Shown here: positions 17,190-25,692 of the stretch, piece after piece
How positions within the stretch are numbered: position 1 is the stretch's first letter
How the letters are laid out: every line of letters begins with the position of its first letter
Origin: Paracoccaceae bacterium
GTDB taxonomy: Bacteria; Pseudomonadota; Alphaproteobacteria; Rhodobacterales; Rhodobacteraceae
NCBI GenBank assembly: GCA_018607905.1
Contig: JABBAP010000038.1
Span: 1-64,000 of the forward strand
Reading direction: 5' to 3'
DNA length: 64,000 nucleotides
Translations under genes and position numbers: made by a program
The notes under the pieces: generated by a model
What the model was told of the DNA's origin: nothing
The model's input: the letters and a program-made list of their open reading frames with translations, nothing else
Databases searched by the model: none

Positions 17190-17891
17190 GTGACGGCACC
17201 TGACCCAATCCTTCAACTGGGAAAGGTTCGCTTCCGCTGGTCGGGGCGCGCAGGGTTTTCCGTGGCTGTGGATCAATTCACAGTGAAACCGCAGGAAAAA
17301 GTTCTGCTGCTTGGTGAAAGCGGATCGGGAAAATCCACGCTTTTGTCGCTGATTTGCGGCACAGTTTTGGCGCAAGAAGGAACTGTAAATGTGGCTGGCA
17401 CCAATCTGGCAACCCTGAGCGGGGGGCAAAGGGATCGCTTTCGTGCGGAGACCATTGGTGTTATTTTTCAGCAATTCAACCTGCTGCCTTTTGGCTCTGT
17501 CACCGACAATATCCTGCTGCCCCTTCAGTTCGCACCACAGCGACGCAAACGCGTCGACGCCCCAAATGAGGAGGCCAAACGCCTGTGTGAACAACTTGGG
17601 CTACCGTCCAGTTTGCTGACAGAACGGGCTGCAACGCTGAGCGTCGGGCAACAACAACGTGTAGCCGTGGCGCGTGCTTTGATTGGGGATCCGCCGCTTA
17701 TTTTGGCGGATGAACCCACGTCTTCGCTTGATGCGGGCAGTCAGGCCAATTTCCTTGATCTGATGTTCAAACAGGTGGATGCCAATGGCGTAGCTGTCAT
17801 GATGGTCAGCCATGATCCACGATTGGCAGACCGCTTTGATCGCGTCATCGAAATGAAAGACATCGCCCGATCCGAAAGGGAACCCGCATGA
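17190..17891 (+). CDS. ABC transporter ATP-binding protein of the Zrg zinc system (MacB/LolD type)
   Basis: The 233-residue ATPase has Walker A GESGSGKST, signature LSVGQQQRVAVAR, Walker B LILADEPTSSLD and a switch His in MMVSHDPRLAD. It belongs to the MacB/LolD branch, which works with FtsX-type permeases rather than classical importers. The start is GTG 17190, 2 nt after the zrgA stop. The ATG of the permease overlaps its end by 4 nt. Zinc linkage is inferred from position. Confidence 0.85.
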   Translation: MTAPDPILQLGKVRFRWSGRAGFSVAVDQFTVKPQEKVLLLGESGSGKSTLLSLICGTVLAQEGTVNVAGTNLATLSGGQRDRFRAETIGVIFQQFNLLPFGSVTDNILLPLQFAPQRRKRVDAPNEEAKRLCEQLGLPSSLLTERAATLSVGQQQRVAVARALIGDPPLILADEPTSSLDAGSQANFLDLMFKQVDANGVAVMMVSHDPRLADRFDRVIEMKDIARSEREPA

Positions 17892-19138
17892 TCCTGCGTC
17901 TGTCCTTTGCCTCGCTGATGGCGCGGGCGTTGACGGTCAGCATGACCATCCTCGCCATCGCTCTTTCTGTGGCGCTCTATCTGGGGGTTGAGAAAATCCG
18001 CACGGGCGCAAAGGCCAGCTTTGCTGACACGATTTCAGGGACGGATCTGATCGTTGGTGCGCGATCAGGTTCGGTGCAACTGCTGCTGTATTCTGTATTC
18101 CGCATCGGCAATGCCACCAACAACGTGACTTGGCAAAGCTACCAAGGCATCGCCGCACGCAAGGACGTGGATTGGATTGTTCCCATTTCGCTCGGCGATA
18201 GTCATCGACAATTTCGCGTTATGGGGACGAGTCCTGCGTTTTTTGAACATTACAAATACCGCCAGGGACGCTCGCTTGCGTTTGAGCAAGGCGAACCCCT
18301 GTCAGACCTGTTTGACACGGTGATCGGTGCGGACGTGGCCAAAACGCTGGGCTATTCGGTCGGTGATCCGATTGTGGTCGCGCACGGGCTTGCGTCATTT
18401 GCCGAACATAAGGATCAACCGTTTCGCGTTTCGGGCATTCTGGAAAAAACGGGAACGCCTGTGGATCGCACGGTGATTGTCAGCCTTGAGGGGATCGAAG
18501 CCATTCATGTGGATTGGCAAAGCGGTGCGCAGAAACCTGGTGATCCCACGCCTGTGGAAAAAGTGCGCCAAATGGATTTGAAGCCCAAGGCCATCACGGC
18601 TGCACTTGTTGGCGTATCAAGCCCGCTCAAGACCTTTAGCTTGCAACGCGCCATTAACGAATACGCACAAGAGCCGCTTCTTGCGATCTTGCCGGGCGTT
18701 GCTTTGCAAGAGTTGTGGGGGATCGTTGGGATTGCAGAAACCGCGCTGCTGGCTGTATCAGTCATGGTCATCGTTACTGCGCTGATCGGCATGATGGCCA
18801 CGATCTTTTCGAGCCTGAATGAACGCCGCCGCGAAATGGCCATTTACCGTGCAATGGGGGCCAAACCGTCGACCATTTTTGGGCTGTTGATCTTAGAGGC
18901 CATCCTTATGGGGGCCATTGGCGCTGTTCTGGGCTTGCTGTTCCTTTATATCGGTTTGTTTGTGTCCCAACCGATACTCGACGCGGCCTTTGGCTTGTGG
19001 GTGCCGATTGATGCTCCGAGCCTGCGTGAGGCGATTGTTTTGGTGGCGGTTATTGCCGCTAGCGCAATTGTGAGCTTGGTTCCGGCACTGCGTGCCTATC
19101 AACTGTCGCTTGCGGATGGTATGACGGTGAAAACGTAA
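17888..19138 (+). CDS. ABC transporter permease of the Zrg zinc system (FtsX/MacB type)
   Basis: The 416-residue permease has one N-terminal helix (about 15-35), a large periplasmic domain (to about 280), then three helices (about 285-310, 340-365 and 380-400), as in MacB_PCD/FtsX proteins. Such proteins use mechanotransmission rather than direct transport. The complex may therefore drive the periplasmic ZrgA and DUF3299 partners instead of moving zinc across the inner membrane. This mechanism is inference. Confidence 0.8.
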   Translation: MILRLSFASLMARALTVSMTILAIALSVALYLGVEKIRTGAKASFADTISGTDLIVGARSGSVQLLLYSVFRIGNATNNVTWQSYQGIAARKDVDWIVPISLGDSHRQFRVMGTSPAFFEHYKYRQGRSLAFEQGEPLSDLFDTVIGADVAKTLGYSVGDPIVVAHGLASFAEHKDQPFRVSGILEKTGTPVDRTVIVSLEGIEAIHVDWQSGAQKPGDPTPVEKVRQMDLKPKAITAALVGVSSPLKTFSLQRAINEYAQEPLLAILPGVALQELWGIVGIAETALLAVSVMVIVTALIGMMATIFSSLNERRREMAIYRAMGAKPSTIFGLLILEAILMGAIGAVLGLLFLYIGLFVSQPILDAAFGLWVPIDAPSLREAIVLVAVIAASAIVSLVPALRAYQLSLADGMTVKT

Positions 19139-19156
19139 TATGGAAAAGGCCGCGCA

Positions 19157-19657
19157 ATGTTAACACGTCGATTAACCCTTTCTCTTTTGTCTGCAAGCGC
19201 GATTGCACCAGGGTCGGCCTTTGCGAAAACTCCTAAAGTCCTGTCTTGGGACGATCTTATTCCTCAAGGCGTGCCATACGGTGAGATCATCGGGCAGGGT
19301 GAAATGGACGTCGCCACGGACCAATGGTCGCCGATTTTTGATGAAAATGCGTCCAAGCTGAACGAAGAGCTGAATGGTGCTTTGGTCAAAATTCCAGGTT
19401 TTATCATTCCGATTGAGCAAAGCTCAAAGGGTGTGACGCAATTCATGCTGGTTCCTTATGTGGGGGCCTGCATCCACACGCCGCCACCGCCGGCCAATCA
19501 ACTGGTTCTTGTGGACGCGAAAAAACCGTGGCCGAATGACAAGCTGTGGGATGCAGTTTGGGTGTCAGGTACATTGCGAACGCAGTTGCAATCCACCGAT
19601 CTTGGCGAAACGGGCTATGCTTTGCGCGCGAGCGCGATGGAAGTGTATGAATGGTAG
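19157..19657 (+). CDS. DUF3299 periplasmic protein, first copy
   Basis: The 166-residue secreted protein (signal ending SAFA-KT) has the DUF3299 core IPGFIIPIEQSSKGVTQF, LVPYVGACIHTPPPPANQL. The conserved Cys and His in GACIHTPPPP look like a metal site. DUF3299 proteins accompany ZrgA in Vibrio. The mature N terminus begins with a WDDLIP motif shared with the next gene, so the two are tandem paralogues. No enzymatic activity is known to me. Confidence 0.8.
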   Translation: MLTRRLTLSLLSASAIAPGSAFAKTPKVLSWDDLIPQGVPYGEIIGQGEMDVATDQWSPIFDENASKLNEELNGALVKIPGFIIPIEQSSKGVTQFMLVPYVGACIHTPPPPANQLVLVDAKKPWPNDKLWDAVWVSGTLRTQLQSTDLGETGYALRASAMEVYEW

Positions 19658-20160
19658 GTCGCGTATTTCACCGACGCACCGTGCTTGCTGGCTTAGCTTG
19701 TGCCACGACGCTGCCCTCGGCCGGTTTTGCGGATGAGGTGACGGACCTTGAATGGTCTGATCTGCTGCCAGAAGAGGAACTTGTTGTTCCACGGGCCTTG
19801 GCAGGTTTGATTGATCACGACTCCGAACCGCTATCGAGCCAGCAACCTGCATCCACGGGGCGGCGCAATGACTGGAATGGTAAAATTGTCCGCCTGCCTG
19901 GCTTTGTTGTTCCAATTGACCAAAGCAGCGCCGGAGTGACTGCGTTTATCCTAGTCCCTTATGTAGGGGCGTGTGTGCATGTTCCACCACCACCTGCAAA
20001 TCAGCTGGTTTTCGTGACAACGGAAAAACCTTATCCACTGGCTGGTCTGTTCGAGGCGGTAAATGTAACGGGAATGTTTGGTACGGCGTCCACCTATACG
20101 CAGATCGCACAAATCGGCTATGCACTGTCTGCCGATGAAATCGCGCCTTTTAAGGTATAA
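19651..20160 (+). CDS. DUF3299 periplasmic protein, second copy
   Basis: The 169-residue paralogue overlaps the preceding gene by 7 nt. It repeats the core RLPGFVVPIDQSS, LVPYVGACVHVPPPPANQL. The signal region begins RRTVLAGLACATTLPSAGFA. It differs by a longer Ser/Pro-rich linker before the core. The two copies probably form a heteromer or act on different partners; both would be driven by the zur promoter. It is the last gene before the convergent Rrf2 regulator. Confidence 0.8.
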   Translation: MVGRVFHRRTVLAGLACATTLPSAGFADEVTDLEWSDLLPEEELVVPRALAGLIDHDSEPLSSQQPASTGRRNDWNGKIVRLPGFVVPIDQSSAGVTAFILVPYVGACVHVPPPPANQLVFVTTEKPYPLAGLFEAVNVTGMFGTASTYTQIAQIGYALSADEIAPFKV

Positions 20161-20170
20161 CGCGGACGTC

Positions 20171-20575
20171 TTAAGCGCCGCGAATTTCAGAAATTAAAGT
20201 TTCTGCCAGCCGATCCACAAGGCTTTGTTCGACTTCCTTTAAAACACCAGAAACCCGAGTGTGCAGCGCATGTTCCACTGAACACGCGGCGGCATCACTG
20301 CTTTCATCACTGGCGACCAGACGTTCATCAAGTGCTAGATACACATCCGCGAGCGTGATCTGATCTGGCAAACGGGCCAAACGCCATCCCCCAGCGTGTC
20401 CCTTTTCTGACGTTAGTAATCCAGCCTCGCGCAGTCGCCCTAACACCCGCCGCACGACCACAGGGTTCGTGCCTGCATGTCCAGCGATGTCCGCAGAGGT
20501 GCGCGTTTTCGATGGGTCAACCGCCATATGGCTAAGGGTATGGAGCGCAAGAGACAGGCGACTGTTTCGTTTCAA
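20171..20575 (-). CDS. Rrf2-family transcriptional regulator
   Basis: The 134-residue protein has the Rrf2 winged helix (SLALHTLSHMA, TSADIAGHAGTNPVVVRRVLGRLREAGLL) and the GGW wing (KGHAGGWRLAR). It has a single Cys (AACSVEH), not the three that bind Fe-S in IscR or NsrR, so it resembles the cluster-free YwnA/CymR branch. The start is set at TTG 20575 because GGAG lies 7 nt upstream; the ATG at 20611 falls inside the operator palindrome. It is divergent from the DUF6525-ABC operon, which it probably controls. Confidence 0.75.
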   Translation of the reverse strand: MKRNSRLSLALHTLSHMAVDPSKTRTSADIAGHAGTNPVVVRRVLGRLREAGLLTSEKGHAGGWRLARLPDQITLADVYLALDERLVASDESSDAAACSVEHALHTRVSGVLKEVEQSLVDRLAETLISEIRGA

Positions 20576-20600
20576 GGTGGTTCTCCGCCAATTTTTTGAA

Positions 20601-20625
20601 ACACGTAACATTTACTGTTGCGTGT
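20601..20625. promoter_or_regulatory. Operator-like palindrome 1 between rrf2 and the ABC operon
   Basis: ACACGTAAC-ATTTACT-GTTGCGTGT has 8 of 9 matching arm positions. The 25-bp span fits Rrf2-family operators. Confidence 0.6.
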
Positions 20626-20626
20626 T

Positions 20627-20651
20627 TTTAGTAACTTTGTTAGTTGCGTGA
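20627..20651. promoter_or_regulatory. Operator-like palindrome 2, tandem copy
   Basis: TTTAGTAAC-TTTGTTA-GTTGCGTGA repeats the GTAAC-N7-GTTGCGTG core of the first site at an exact 26-bp offset. This places a tandem operator pair over the likely promoters of both divergent units. Confidence 0.55.
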
Positions 20652-20680
20652 TAACACCTTTCCAACTTTTAGGCGATCAC

Positions 20681-20965
20681 ATGTCTTCACACTCTTTTCG
20701 CAACATAGGTCAAACCAGCCTGCGCGGCAAACGCCGTGTTGGCGATCCAATGAAGGATTATGACGCGCTGCCTGCTCCTTTGCGCAATTGGCTTGGGCAA
20801 GCGGCTTTGCCGTGGTCCCCCGCATCTGCGCGACGCGTTTGGAAAAAGGCGCAGACCAAGGGCCTTAGCATTGAAGAAACCCTTTCTTCCCTGTCCCACG
20901 CCGAAACCAAAACACTGCAGCGCGATAAATTCGCTACCCGCCCCATTCAAAACTCACCTGCTTAA
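20681..20965 (+). CDS. DUF6525-family small protein
   Basis: The 94-residue basic protein contains GDPMKDYDALPAPLRNWL and AALPWSPASARRVWKKA, the pattern of the Rhodobacterales DUF6525 family (number from memory). ATG 20681 gives the usual length; the track start at 20618 runs through the operator region. It lies 10 nt before the binding-protein gene, so it is the first gene of the ABC operon. Function unknown. Confidence 0.7.
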   Translation: MSSHSFRNIGQTSLRGKRRVGDPMKDYDALPAPLRNWLGQAALPWSPASARRVWKKAQTKGLSIEETLSSLSHAETKTLQRDKFATRPIQNSPA

Positions 20966-20975
20966 AGGAACACCC

Positions 20976-22499
20976 ATGTCATTCATGTCAAAAATTGCCG
21001 TTGCCGCGCTGGTCGCGCTTAGCCCTGCATTGCCTGCTTTGGCGCAAGAGGGCAGCCTGACCATTGCAATCGGCTTTGGCCCAACAGCTGAGATTCCAGA
21101 CCCGCGCGCAGGATACAACGGGTGGATGTCAAACCAAACAGGGGTAACCGAGACCTTGATGGGCATTGATTACGAGATGAAGTTATACCCTCGATTGGCG
21201 GAACGGATCGACCAATCCGCGCCCACCAGTTGGCGGGTTACCTTGCGCGAAGGCGTAGAGTTCCATGATGGTACGCCTTTGACAGCACAAGCGGTGGTGG
21301 ATGCCGTCGCTGCGATTTCTGATGAAGGGTCTACGGGGCACAATGCCCGTGTTGCAAAGCTGCTTGATCTGGCGTCCATTTCTACTGATGGTGACAGCGT
21401 CGTGGTGTTCGAAACAAACAGCCCAAACGCAGCGTTCCCTTGGGCCTTATCCGAGCCCGCCATTGCGATTCTTGGGGCGCCGTCTGGTGCGTTTCCAATC
21501 AACGCTACGGGGCCTTTCATCTTTCGCAAGGCTATTCCCGAACAGCTTTATCGTGTCGAAGCAAACTCCGATTACCGCCTTGGTGCACCTGCTTTGAAAG
21601 AAGTTCAAGTCATCGCGATCCCAGATCCGGGTGCTGCTGCATTGGCATTTGAGGCGGGGGATGTGGATATGGTGATAAACTATCCAGAAACAGATTTCGA
21701 ACGCATCCAAGAAACGGGTGCGCTTGGCTTTTCGGCGCCAACGGCACGTCTGTATTTTTACACTGTGAATGCAAGTAACGGGCCAATGGCCAACCCGTTG
21801 ATCCGGCGCGCGGTGTCTGCCGCCATTGATCGCGCTGGCATTGTTCAAGCGGCACTTTCGGGCGTGGGCGGCGTGCCTGCTGACACGGTTTTTCCCGCAG
21901 GCACAGGCTGGGCCGCGGATATCGCACCGACCTATGATCCTGTCAAAGCCGAACAATTGCTGGCAGAAGCTGGTGCAACCAAAGAAGGCGGCACTTGGAT
22001 GTTGGATGGCGCGCCGCTGGAAATTGATATCGTGACCTATTCGTCCCGCGCCGCCTTGTCGCCAACCGCAGAATTGACCCAAGCGTTTCTGCAGGCCATT
22101 GGCGTAAAAGCAAACGTGCGTGTGGGCGAATACGGGGCCAGCAACGATGCGATCAAAGAGGGCACTGCCGATCTGTTTTTGCAGGCGTGGGTGACAACAC
22201 CGCAAGGCGATCCGGGCGCAGTTTTAGAAGCATTGTTGAAATCCACAGGTGGATCGAATGCAGGTGGTTACAATAGTCCCCAATTGGATCAACTACTAGC
22301 AGACGGACGTACGACCTTTGATCAAATGGGGCGCAAAGCGATCTATGATCGTGTTCAGCAAATCATCGCATCTGATGCAGCCATGATCCCCGTCTTTCAC
22401 GTCAGTCAAATCAACGTCGCAAAAGCAGGATTGACGGGGTATGCCGTTCATCCCACCGAGACATATTGGATCACACACATGACTGCCTTTAAAGAATGA
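20976..22499 (+). CDS. ABC transporter substrate-binding protein, peptide/nickel type (SBP_bac_5)
   Basis: The 507-residue periplasmic protein has a signal peptide (ALVALSPALPALA) and the SBP_bac_5 signature WRVTLREGVEFHDGTPLTA. The opening TETLMGIDYEMKLYPRLAE is shared with NikA-like and peptide-binding members. ATG 20976 follows AAAGGA. The ligand cannot be decided; peptides, nickel or a metallophore complex are all compatible, and the neighbouring zinc locus makes metal uptake attractive. It overlaps the next gene by 4 nt. Confidence 0.85.
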   Translation: MSFMSKIAVAALVALSPALPALAQEGSLTIAIGFGPTAEIPDPRAGYNGWMSNQTGVTETLMGIDYEMKLYPRLAERIDQSAPTSWRVTLREGVEFHDGTPLTAQAVVDAVAAISDEGSTGHNARVAKLLDLASISTDGDSVVVFETNSPNAAFPWALSEPAIAILGAPSGAFPINATGPFIFRKAIPEQLYRVEANSDYRLGAPALKEVQVIAIPDPGAAALAFEAGDVDMVINYPETDFERIQETGALGFSAPTARLYFYTVNASNGPMANPLIRRAVSAAIDRAGIVQAALSGVGGVPADTVFPAGTGWAADIAPTYDPVKAEQLLAEAGATKEGGTWMLDGAPLEIDIVTYSSRAALSPTAELTQAFLQAIGVKANVRVGEYGASNDAIKEGTADLFLQAWVTTPQGDPGAVLEALLKSTGGSNAGGYNSPQLDQLLADGRTTFDQMGRKAIYDRVQQIIASDAAMIPVFHVSQINVAKAGLTGYAVHPTETYWITHMTAFKE

Positions 22500-23179
22500 C
22501 AATCTGGGCAACGGGCCTGAGCGCAGAGCGTTCGGGGCGCACCATATTACATTCCACAGATGTGGTGATTAGATCTGGCGAACGGGTTGGGCTTGTTGGT
22601 GCTTCGGGGTCGGGTAAATCAACGCTTGGCCATGCTTTGATCGACACTTTGCAAGCGCAAGGCCAAAGCGTCGCCCATGTCCCCCAAAGCCCTGATGAAG
22701 CGCTCGATCCTTTGCGATCTTTGGCGTTTCATTGGGCCGAGGCAGAGCGCGCGTTGGGCATGAAGCCAGACCCAACACGACAGGCCGAACTTTTTACGGC
22801 GTTGCGTATCGAAGGGGGCAATCTTCGCAAACGTCCTTGGGGGTGGAGTAGGGGAATGCAGCAGCGTTTTGTTATTGCCATGGCCTTGATCGGGGCACCT
22901 GATTTGTTGGTGATGGATGAACCGACATCCGCACTTGATCCTATTGTGGCGGCAGGGACGATGGACCTGCTCGACCGTTATTTGCAGGATCGCCAAACCG
23001 CGCTGTTGTTGGTTACGCACGACCTTGGCCTTGCCGCTCGGCGGGTGTCGCGCTTGATGGTGATGGAAGATGGTCGCATTGTTGAAGATGCGCCGACACA
23101 TCAGGTGTTGTCTGCCCCAGAAACCCGCGCCGCCAAATCGCTATGCGCGCATCGCAATTGGCTAGAACTGCCATGTTGA
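22496..23179 (+). CDS. ABC transporter ATP-binding protein (DppD/NikD-like)
   Basis: The 227-residue ATPase has Walker A GASGSGKST, Walker B LLVMDEPTSALD and switch His in LLVTHDLGLA. The signature motif is degenerate (SRGMQQRF instead of LSGGQ), and the protein is about 60-100 residues shorter than DppD because it lacks the C-terminal oligopeptide-transporter extension. It pairs with the next ATPase gene, which it overlaps. Confidence 0.82.
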   Translation: MTIWATGLSAERSGRTILHSTDVVIRSGERVGLVGASGSGKSTLGHALIDTLQAQGQSVAHVPQSPDEALDPLRSLAFHWAEAERALGMKPDPTRQAELFTALRIEGGNLRKRPWGWSRGMQQRFVIAMALIGAPDLLVMDEPTSALDPIVAAGTMDLLDRYLQDRQTALLLVTHDLGLAARRVSRLMVMEDGRIVEDAPTHQVLSAPETRAAKSLCAHRNWLELPC

Positions 23180-23898
23180 ACGTCGATGGGGTTTGTGTGA
23201 AACGCGGGGGGAAGCCGACGCTGCAGGGCGTTTCAATGTCCATTGCACCCAGCCGAACCTTGGCCGTTGTTGGCGAAAGCGGCGCGGGAAAATCCACGCT
23301 TATCGGTGCGATTCTTGGGATGATCCCGTGCGCCGCTGGCACCATTACATGGAACGACGCGCCCGTGCGTCGCTGCAAACCCGCGCTTGTGATGCAAGAA
23401 CCCCGCAGCGCTTTTAATCCGCGTCTTTGCTTGCGTCGTTCTGTGATGGAACCGCTGGTTGCCCAAGGAATTGCAGTTGATGCCGCCCATTTGGCGGCGT
23501 TATGCCAAGGTTTGGAAATTTCTGCTGATTTGTTGGATCGTCGCCCCTCGCAGGTGTCCATAGGTCAGGCCCAACGGGTAGGGATCTTGCGGGCACTTAT
23601 CGCGTCACCGCCGTTGGTTTTGTTTGATGAACCCTTGTCTGCACTTGATGCCGTTACCCAAAAGCATACCGCGCGCCTGATCGCAGACTTACAGCAGAAT
23701 GTGGGTTTTGCGGCGCTGATCGTTACCCATGATCTGGGCTATGCTGCTGCTTTTGCCGATGACATTGCGGTTCTGCGGGCAGGCCGCATTGAAGAGCTGA
23801 CCACGGCGCAAGATTTTGTCACAGCTCCGCAATCCGCATACGGTCATACCCTTCGCGATGCCGCCTTTGCTCTTGGCGCGTTGGAGCAGGTCGCGTGA
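23173..23898 (+). CDS. ABC transporter ATP-binding protein (DppF/NikE-like)
   Basis: The 241-residue ATPase has Walker A GESGAGKST, signature VSIGQAQRVG, Walker B LVLFDEPLSALD and LIVTHDLGYA. ATG 23173 is chosen over the longer ORF start because it gives a 7-nt overlap with the previous gene and the usual N terminus. Like its partner it is a short NikE-sized version. Both signature motifs depart from LSGGQ, which is uncommon for a pair but keeps the Gln and Arg. Confidence 0.82.
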   Translation: MLNVDGVCVKRGGKPTLQGVSMSIAPSRTLAVVGESGAGKSTLIGAILGMIPCAAGTITWNDAPVRRCKPALVMQEPRSAFNPRLCLRRSVMEPLVAQGIAVDAAHLAALCQGLEISADLLDRRPSQVSIGQAQRVGILRALIASPPLVLFDEPLSALDAVTQKHTARLIADLQQNVGFAALIVTHDLGYAAAFADDIAVLRAGRIEELTTAQDFVTAPQSAYGHTLRDAAFALGALEQVA

Positions 23899-24833
23899 TC
23901 CGCGTTCTCGCCAGCCTGTGCTTGCGGGCCGTAGTGGTATTAACAGGCGCCGCATTGGCGACCTTCGCGCTTTTGTGGCATGCGCCGGGCGATCCTGCTT
24001 TGGCCATCGCATTAGCCCGTTACGATTCCTTGGTGCCGGCCGACGTGGTTGATCAAATCCGCGTCGAAGCGGGCATAGACGCAGGTTTTTGGACCGCGTT
24101 CCAAGCTTGGCTATCGCCCCTTTTGACAGGGGATTTCGGACAGTCATCGGTGACGGGGCGCGATGTTTGGCCCGAACTTATGACAGCCTTGTCCTACACC
24201 GTCCCCCTCGCGCTCGCAGGGTTGCTGATCGGCATCACGTTATCCGTGCCGCTTGCGCTGCTGGCCACGCGCAAAGCTGGCAGTTGGCTAGATCGGTTTG
24301 CGGTGGGGCTAGCCTCGCTTGGTGCTGCAATACCAGCTTATTGGCTCGGTCTTTTGCTGATCCTTTTGTTCGCGGTTCAACTCGGTTGGCTGCCTGCAAT
24401 GGGCGCGCGCACTTCGGCGCATTTGATTTTACCTGCTTTGACCCTTGGGCTCGGCGTTGCGGCATCGCTCACACGGATCCTGCGGTCAGGTATTCTAGAG
24501 GCACGCGGCCAATCGTTTCTGCCAGCTTTGCGCCGTCGCGGGGTCGCAGCCCGCGATATTGAACGACACCACGTCGCCCCGCATGCGGCCATTCCCGTCC
24601 TTACGGTCTTTGGTCTGGAGTTGGCTTTCCTTCTGGAAGGTGCGGTCATAGTTGAGGTGATTTTCGCACGACCGGGCCTTGGGAGTTTTCTTGTCGATGC
24701 CATCGAGGCGCGCGATTTCCCCAAGGTGCAAGCCGTCGTCATCTTAGCCGCGGTCTTATTTGTTGTGGTCAATCTGCTGATCGACCTTGTCTACCGTGGG
24801 CTTGATCCACGGATCGGAGAGCGTGATGCGTAG
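23895..24833 (+). CDS. ABC transporter permease (DppB/NikB-like)
   Basis: The 312-residue permease has six predicted helices and the family opening helix followed by HAPGDPALAIA. The cytoplasmic loop RRRGVAARDIERHHVAPHA is the EAA-like contact site for the ATPases. The C-terminal ARDFPKVQAVVILAAVLFVVVNLLIDLVYRGLDPRI is canonical. The start is GTG 23895 overlapping the preceding stop (GTGA). Confidence 0.87.
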   Translation: MIRVLASLCLRAVVVLTGAALATFALLWHAPGDPALAIALARYDSLVPADVVDQIRVEAGIDAGFWTAFQAWLSPLLTGDFGQSSVTGRDVWPELMTALSYTVPLALAGLLIGITLSVPLALLATRKAGSWLDRFAVGLASLGAAIPAYWLGLLLILLFAVQLGWLPAMGARTSAHLILPALTLGLGVAASLTRILRSGILEARGQSFLPALRRRGVAARDIERHHVAPHAAIPVLTVFGLELAFLLEGAVIVEVIFARPGLGSFLVDAIEARDFPKVQAVVILAAVLFVVVNLLIDLVYRGLDPRIGERDA

Positions 24834-25569
24834 CATTTTCATCCTTATGTCTGCCCTGATCATGCTTGCTATTTGTGGTCCGATGTTCGCGCCCCATGAT
24901 CCGACACAAATTAACATCCCAAACCGTCTGAGCCCGCCAAGTGCTGAATGGTTGCTTGGCACCGATGCGCTTGGTCGTGACATTCTTTCGCGCCTTTTGC
25001 ATGGCGCGCGCTGGTCCCTTGGGTTGGCATTCTTCATCTCGATCATTGGTTTGTGCATCGGCACAATCGCAGGGTTGCTAGCCGCCTTGGGCGGAAGATT
25101 TGTCGATTGGGTCGTGATGCGCACAACCGACACCTTCCTCGCTTTTCCAGACCTTGTGGCCGCTGTCGTTATTGCGGGTGTCTTGGGCGCTGGCACAGGC
25201 AGTTTGATCTTTGCACTGACAGTAACAGGTTGGATGCGGTATGCGCGGGTGGCGCGCGGCATCGGGTTATCGCTGCAAACGCGTGGCTACGTCATGCAGG
25301 CGCAGCTCGTCGGTCTGTCGCCTTTGTCCATCGCCCGCTGGCATTATCTGCCATCGCTTCTGCCTTCCCTCACGGTGGTTTGGACAGGGATGTTCGCCCG
25401 TGCCATTCTTGGGATTTCCGCGCTTGGGTTTCTTGGGTTTGGGGTGCAACCGCCGATGCCAGAATGGGGCACGATGTTGCTTGATGCACGAATACACATG
25501 CGCTCTACGCCGCTGCAAATGATTTGGCCGGGCCTTGCTGTGGTGACCTGTGTCCTAGCCACAACCTGA
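24826..25569 (+). CDS. ABC transporter permease (DppC/NikC-like), C terminus cut by a frameshift
   Basis: The 247-residue permease has the family markers FAPHDPTQINIPNRLSPP, LLGTDALGRDILSRLLHGAR and GFLGFGVQPPMPEWG. ATG 24826 overlaps the upstream gene by 8 nt. The frame stops at CVLATT*. One frame away the next codons read NLTGDALRDAV, which is the normal C-terminal motif of the family, ending at 25619. One nucleotide appears lost near 25562. The transporter may still work because only the last helix end and tail are affected. Confidence 0.8.
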   Translation: MRSIFILMSALIMLAICGPMFAPHDPTQINIPNRLSPPSAEWLLGTDALGRDILSRLLHGARWSLGLAFFISIIGLCIGTIAGLLAALGGRFVDWVVMRTTDTFLAFPDLVAAVVIAGVLGAGTGSLIFALTVTGWMRYARVARGIGLSLQTRGYVMQAQLVGLSPLSIARWHYLPSLLPSLTVVWTGMFARAILGISALGFLGFGVQPPMPEWGTMLLDARIHMRSTPLQMIWPGLAVVTCVLATT

Positions 25570-25619
25570 CAGGCGACGCCTTGCGCGATGCTGTGGCGGC
25601 AGAAGATTACCCTGAATAA
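25563..25619 (+). pseudogene. Out-of-frame C-terminal tail of the DppC-like permease
   Basis: Reading from AAC 25563 gives NLTGDALRDAVAAEDYPE and a TAA stop. This matches the expected end of DppC proteins but sits in the -1 frame relative to the permease ORF. It is either a real mutation, a sequencing error in a region without long homopolymers, or a frameshifting site. Confidence 0.6.
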
Positions 25620-25692
25620 AAACCGATGATTGCTTCAATCTCGGCAGCGGTTTGCGCTGCATACGCAGATTATGAAAGGCGGACATACGTCC

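Noticed and set aside
20571-20611. ATG start of the Rrf2 gene at 20611
   Set aside because: It lies inside the first operator palindrome and lacks a ribosome site, whereas TTG 20575 has GGAG at 7 nt.
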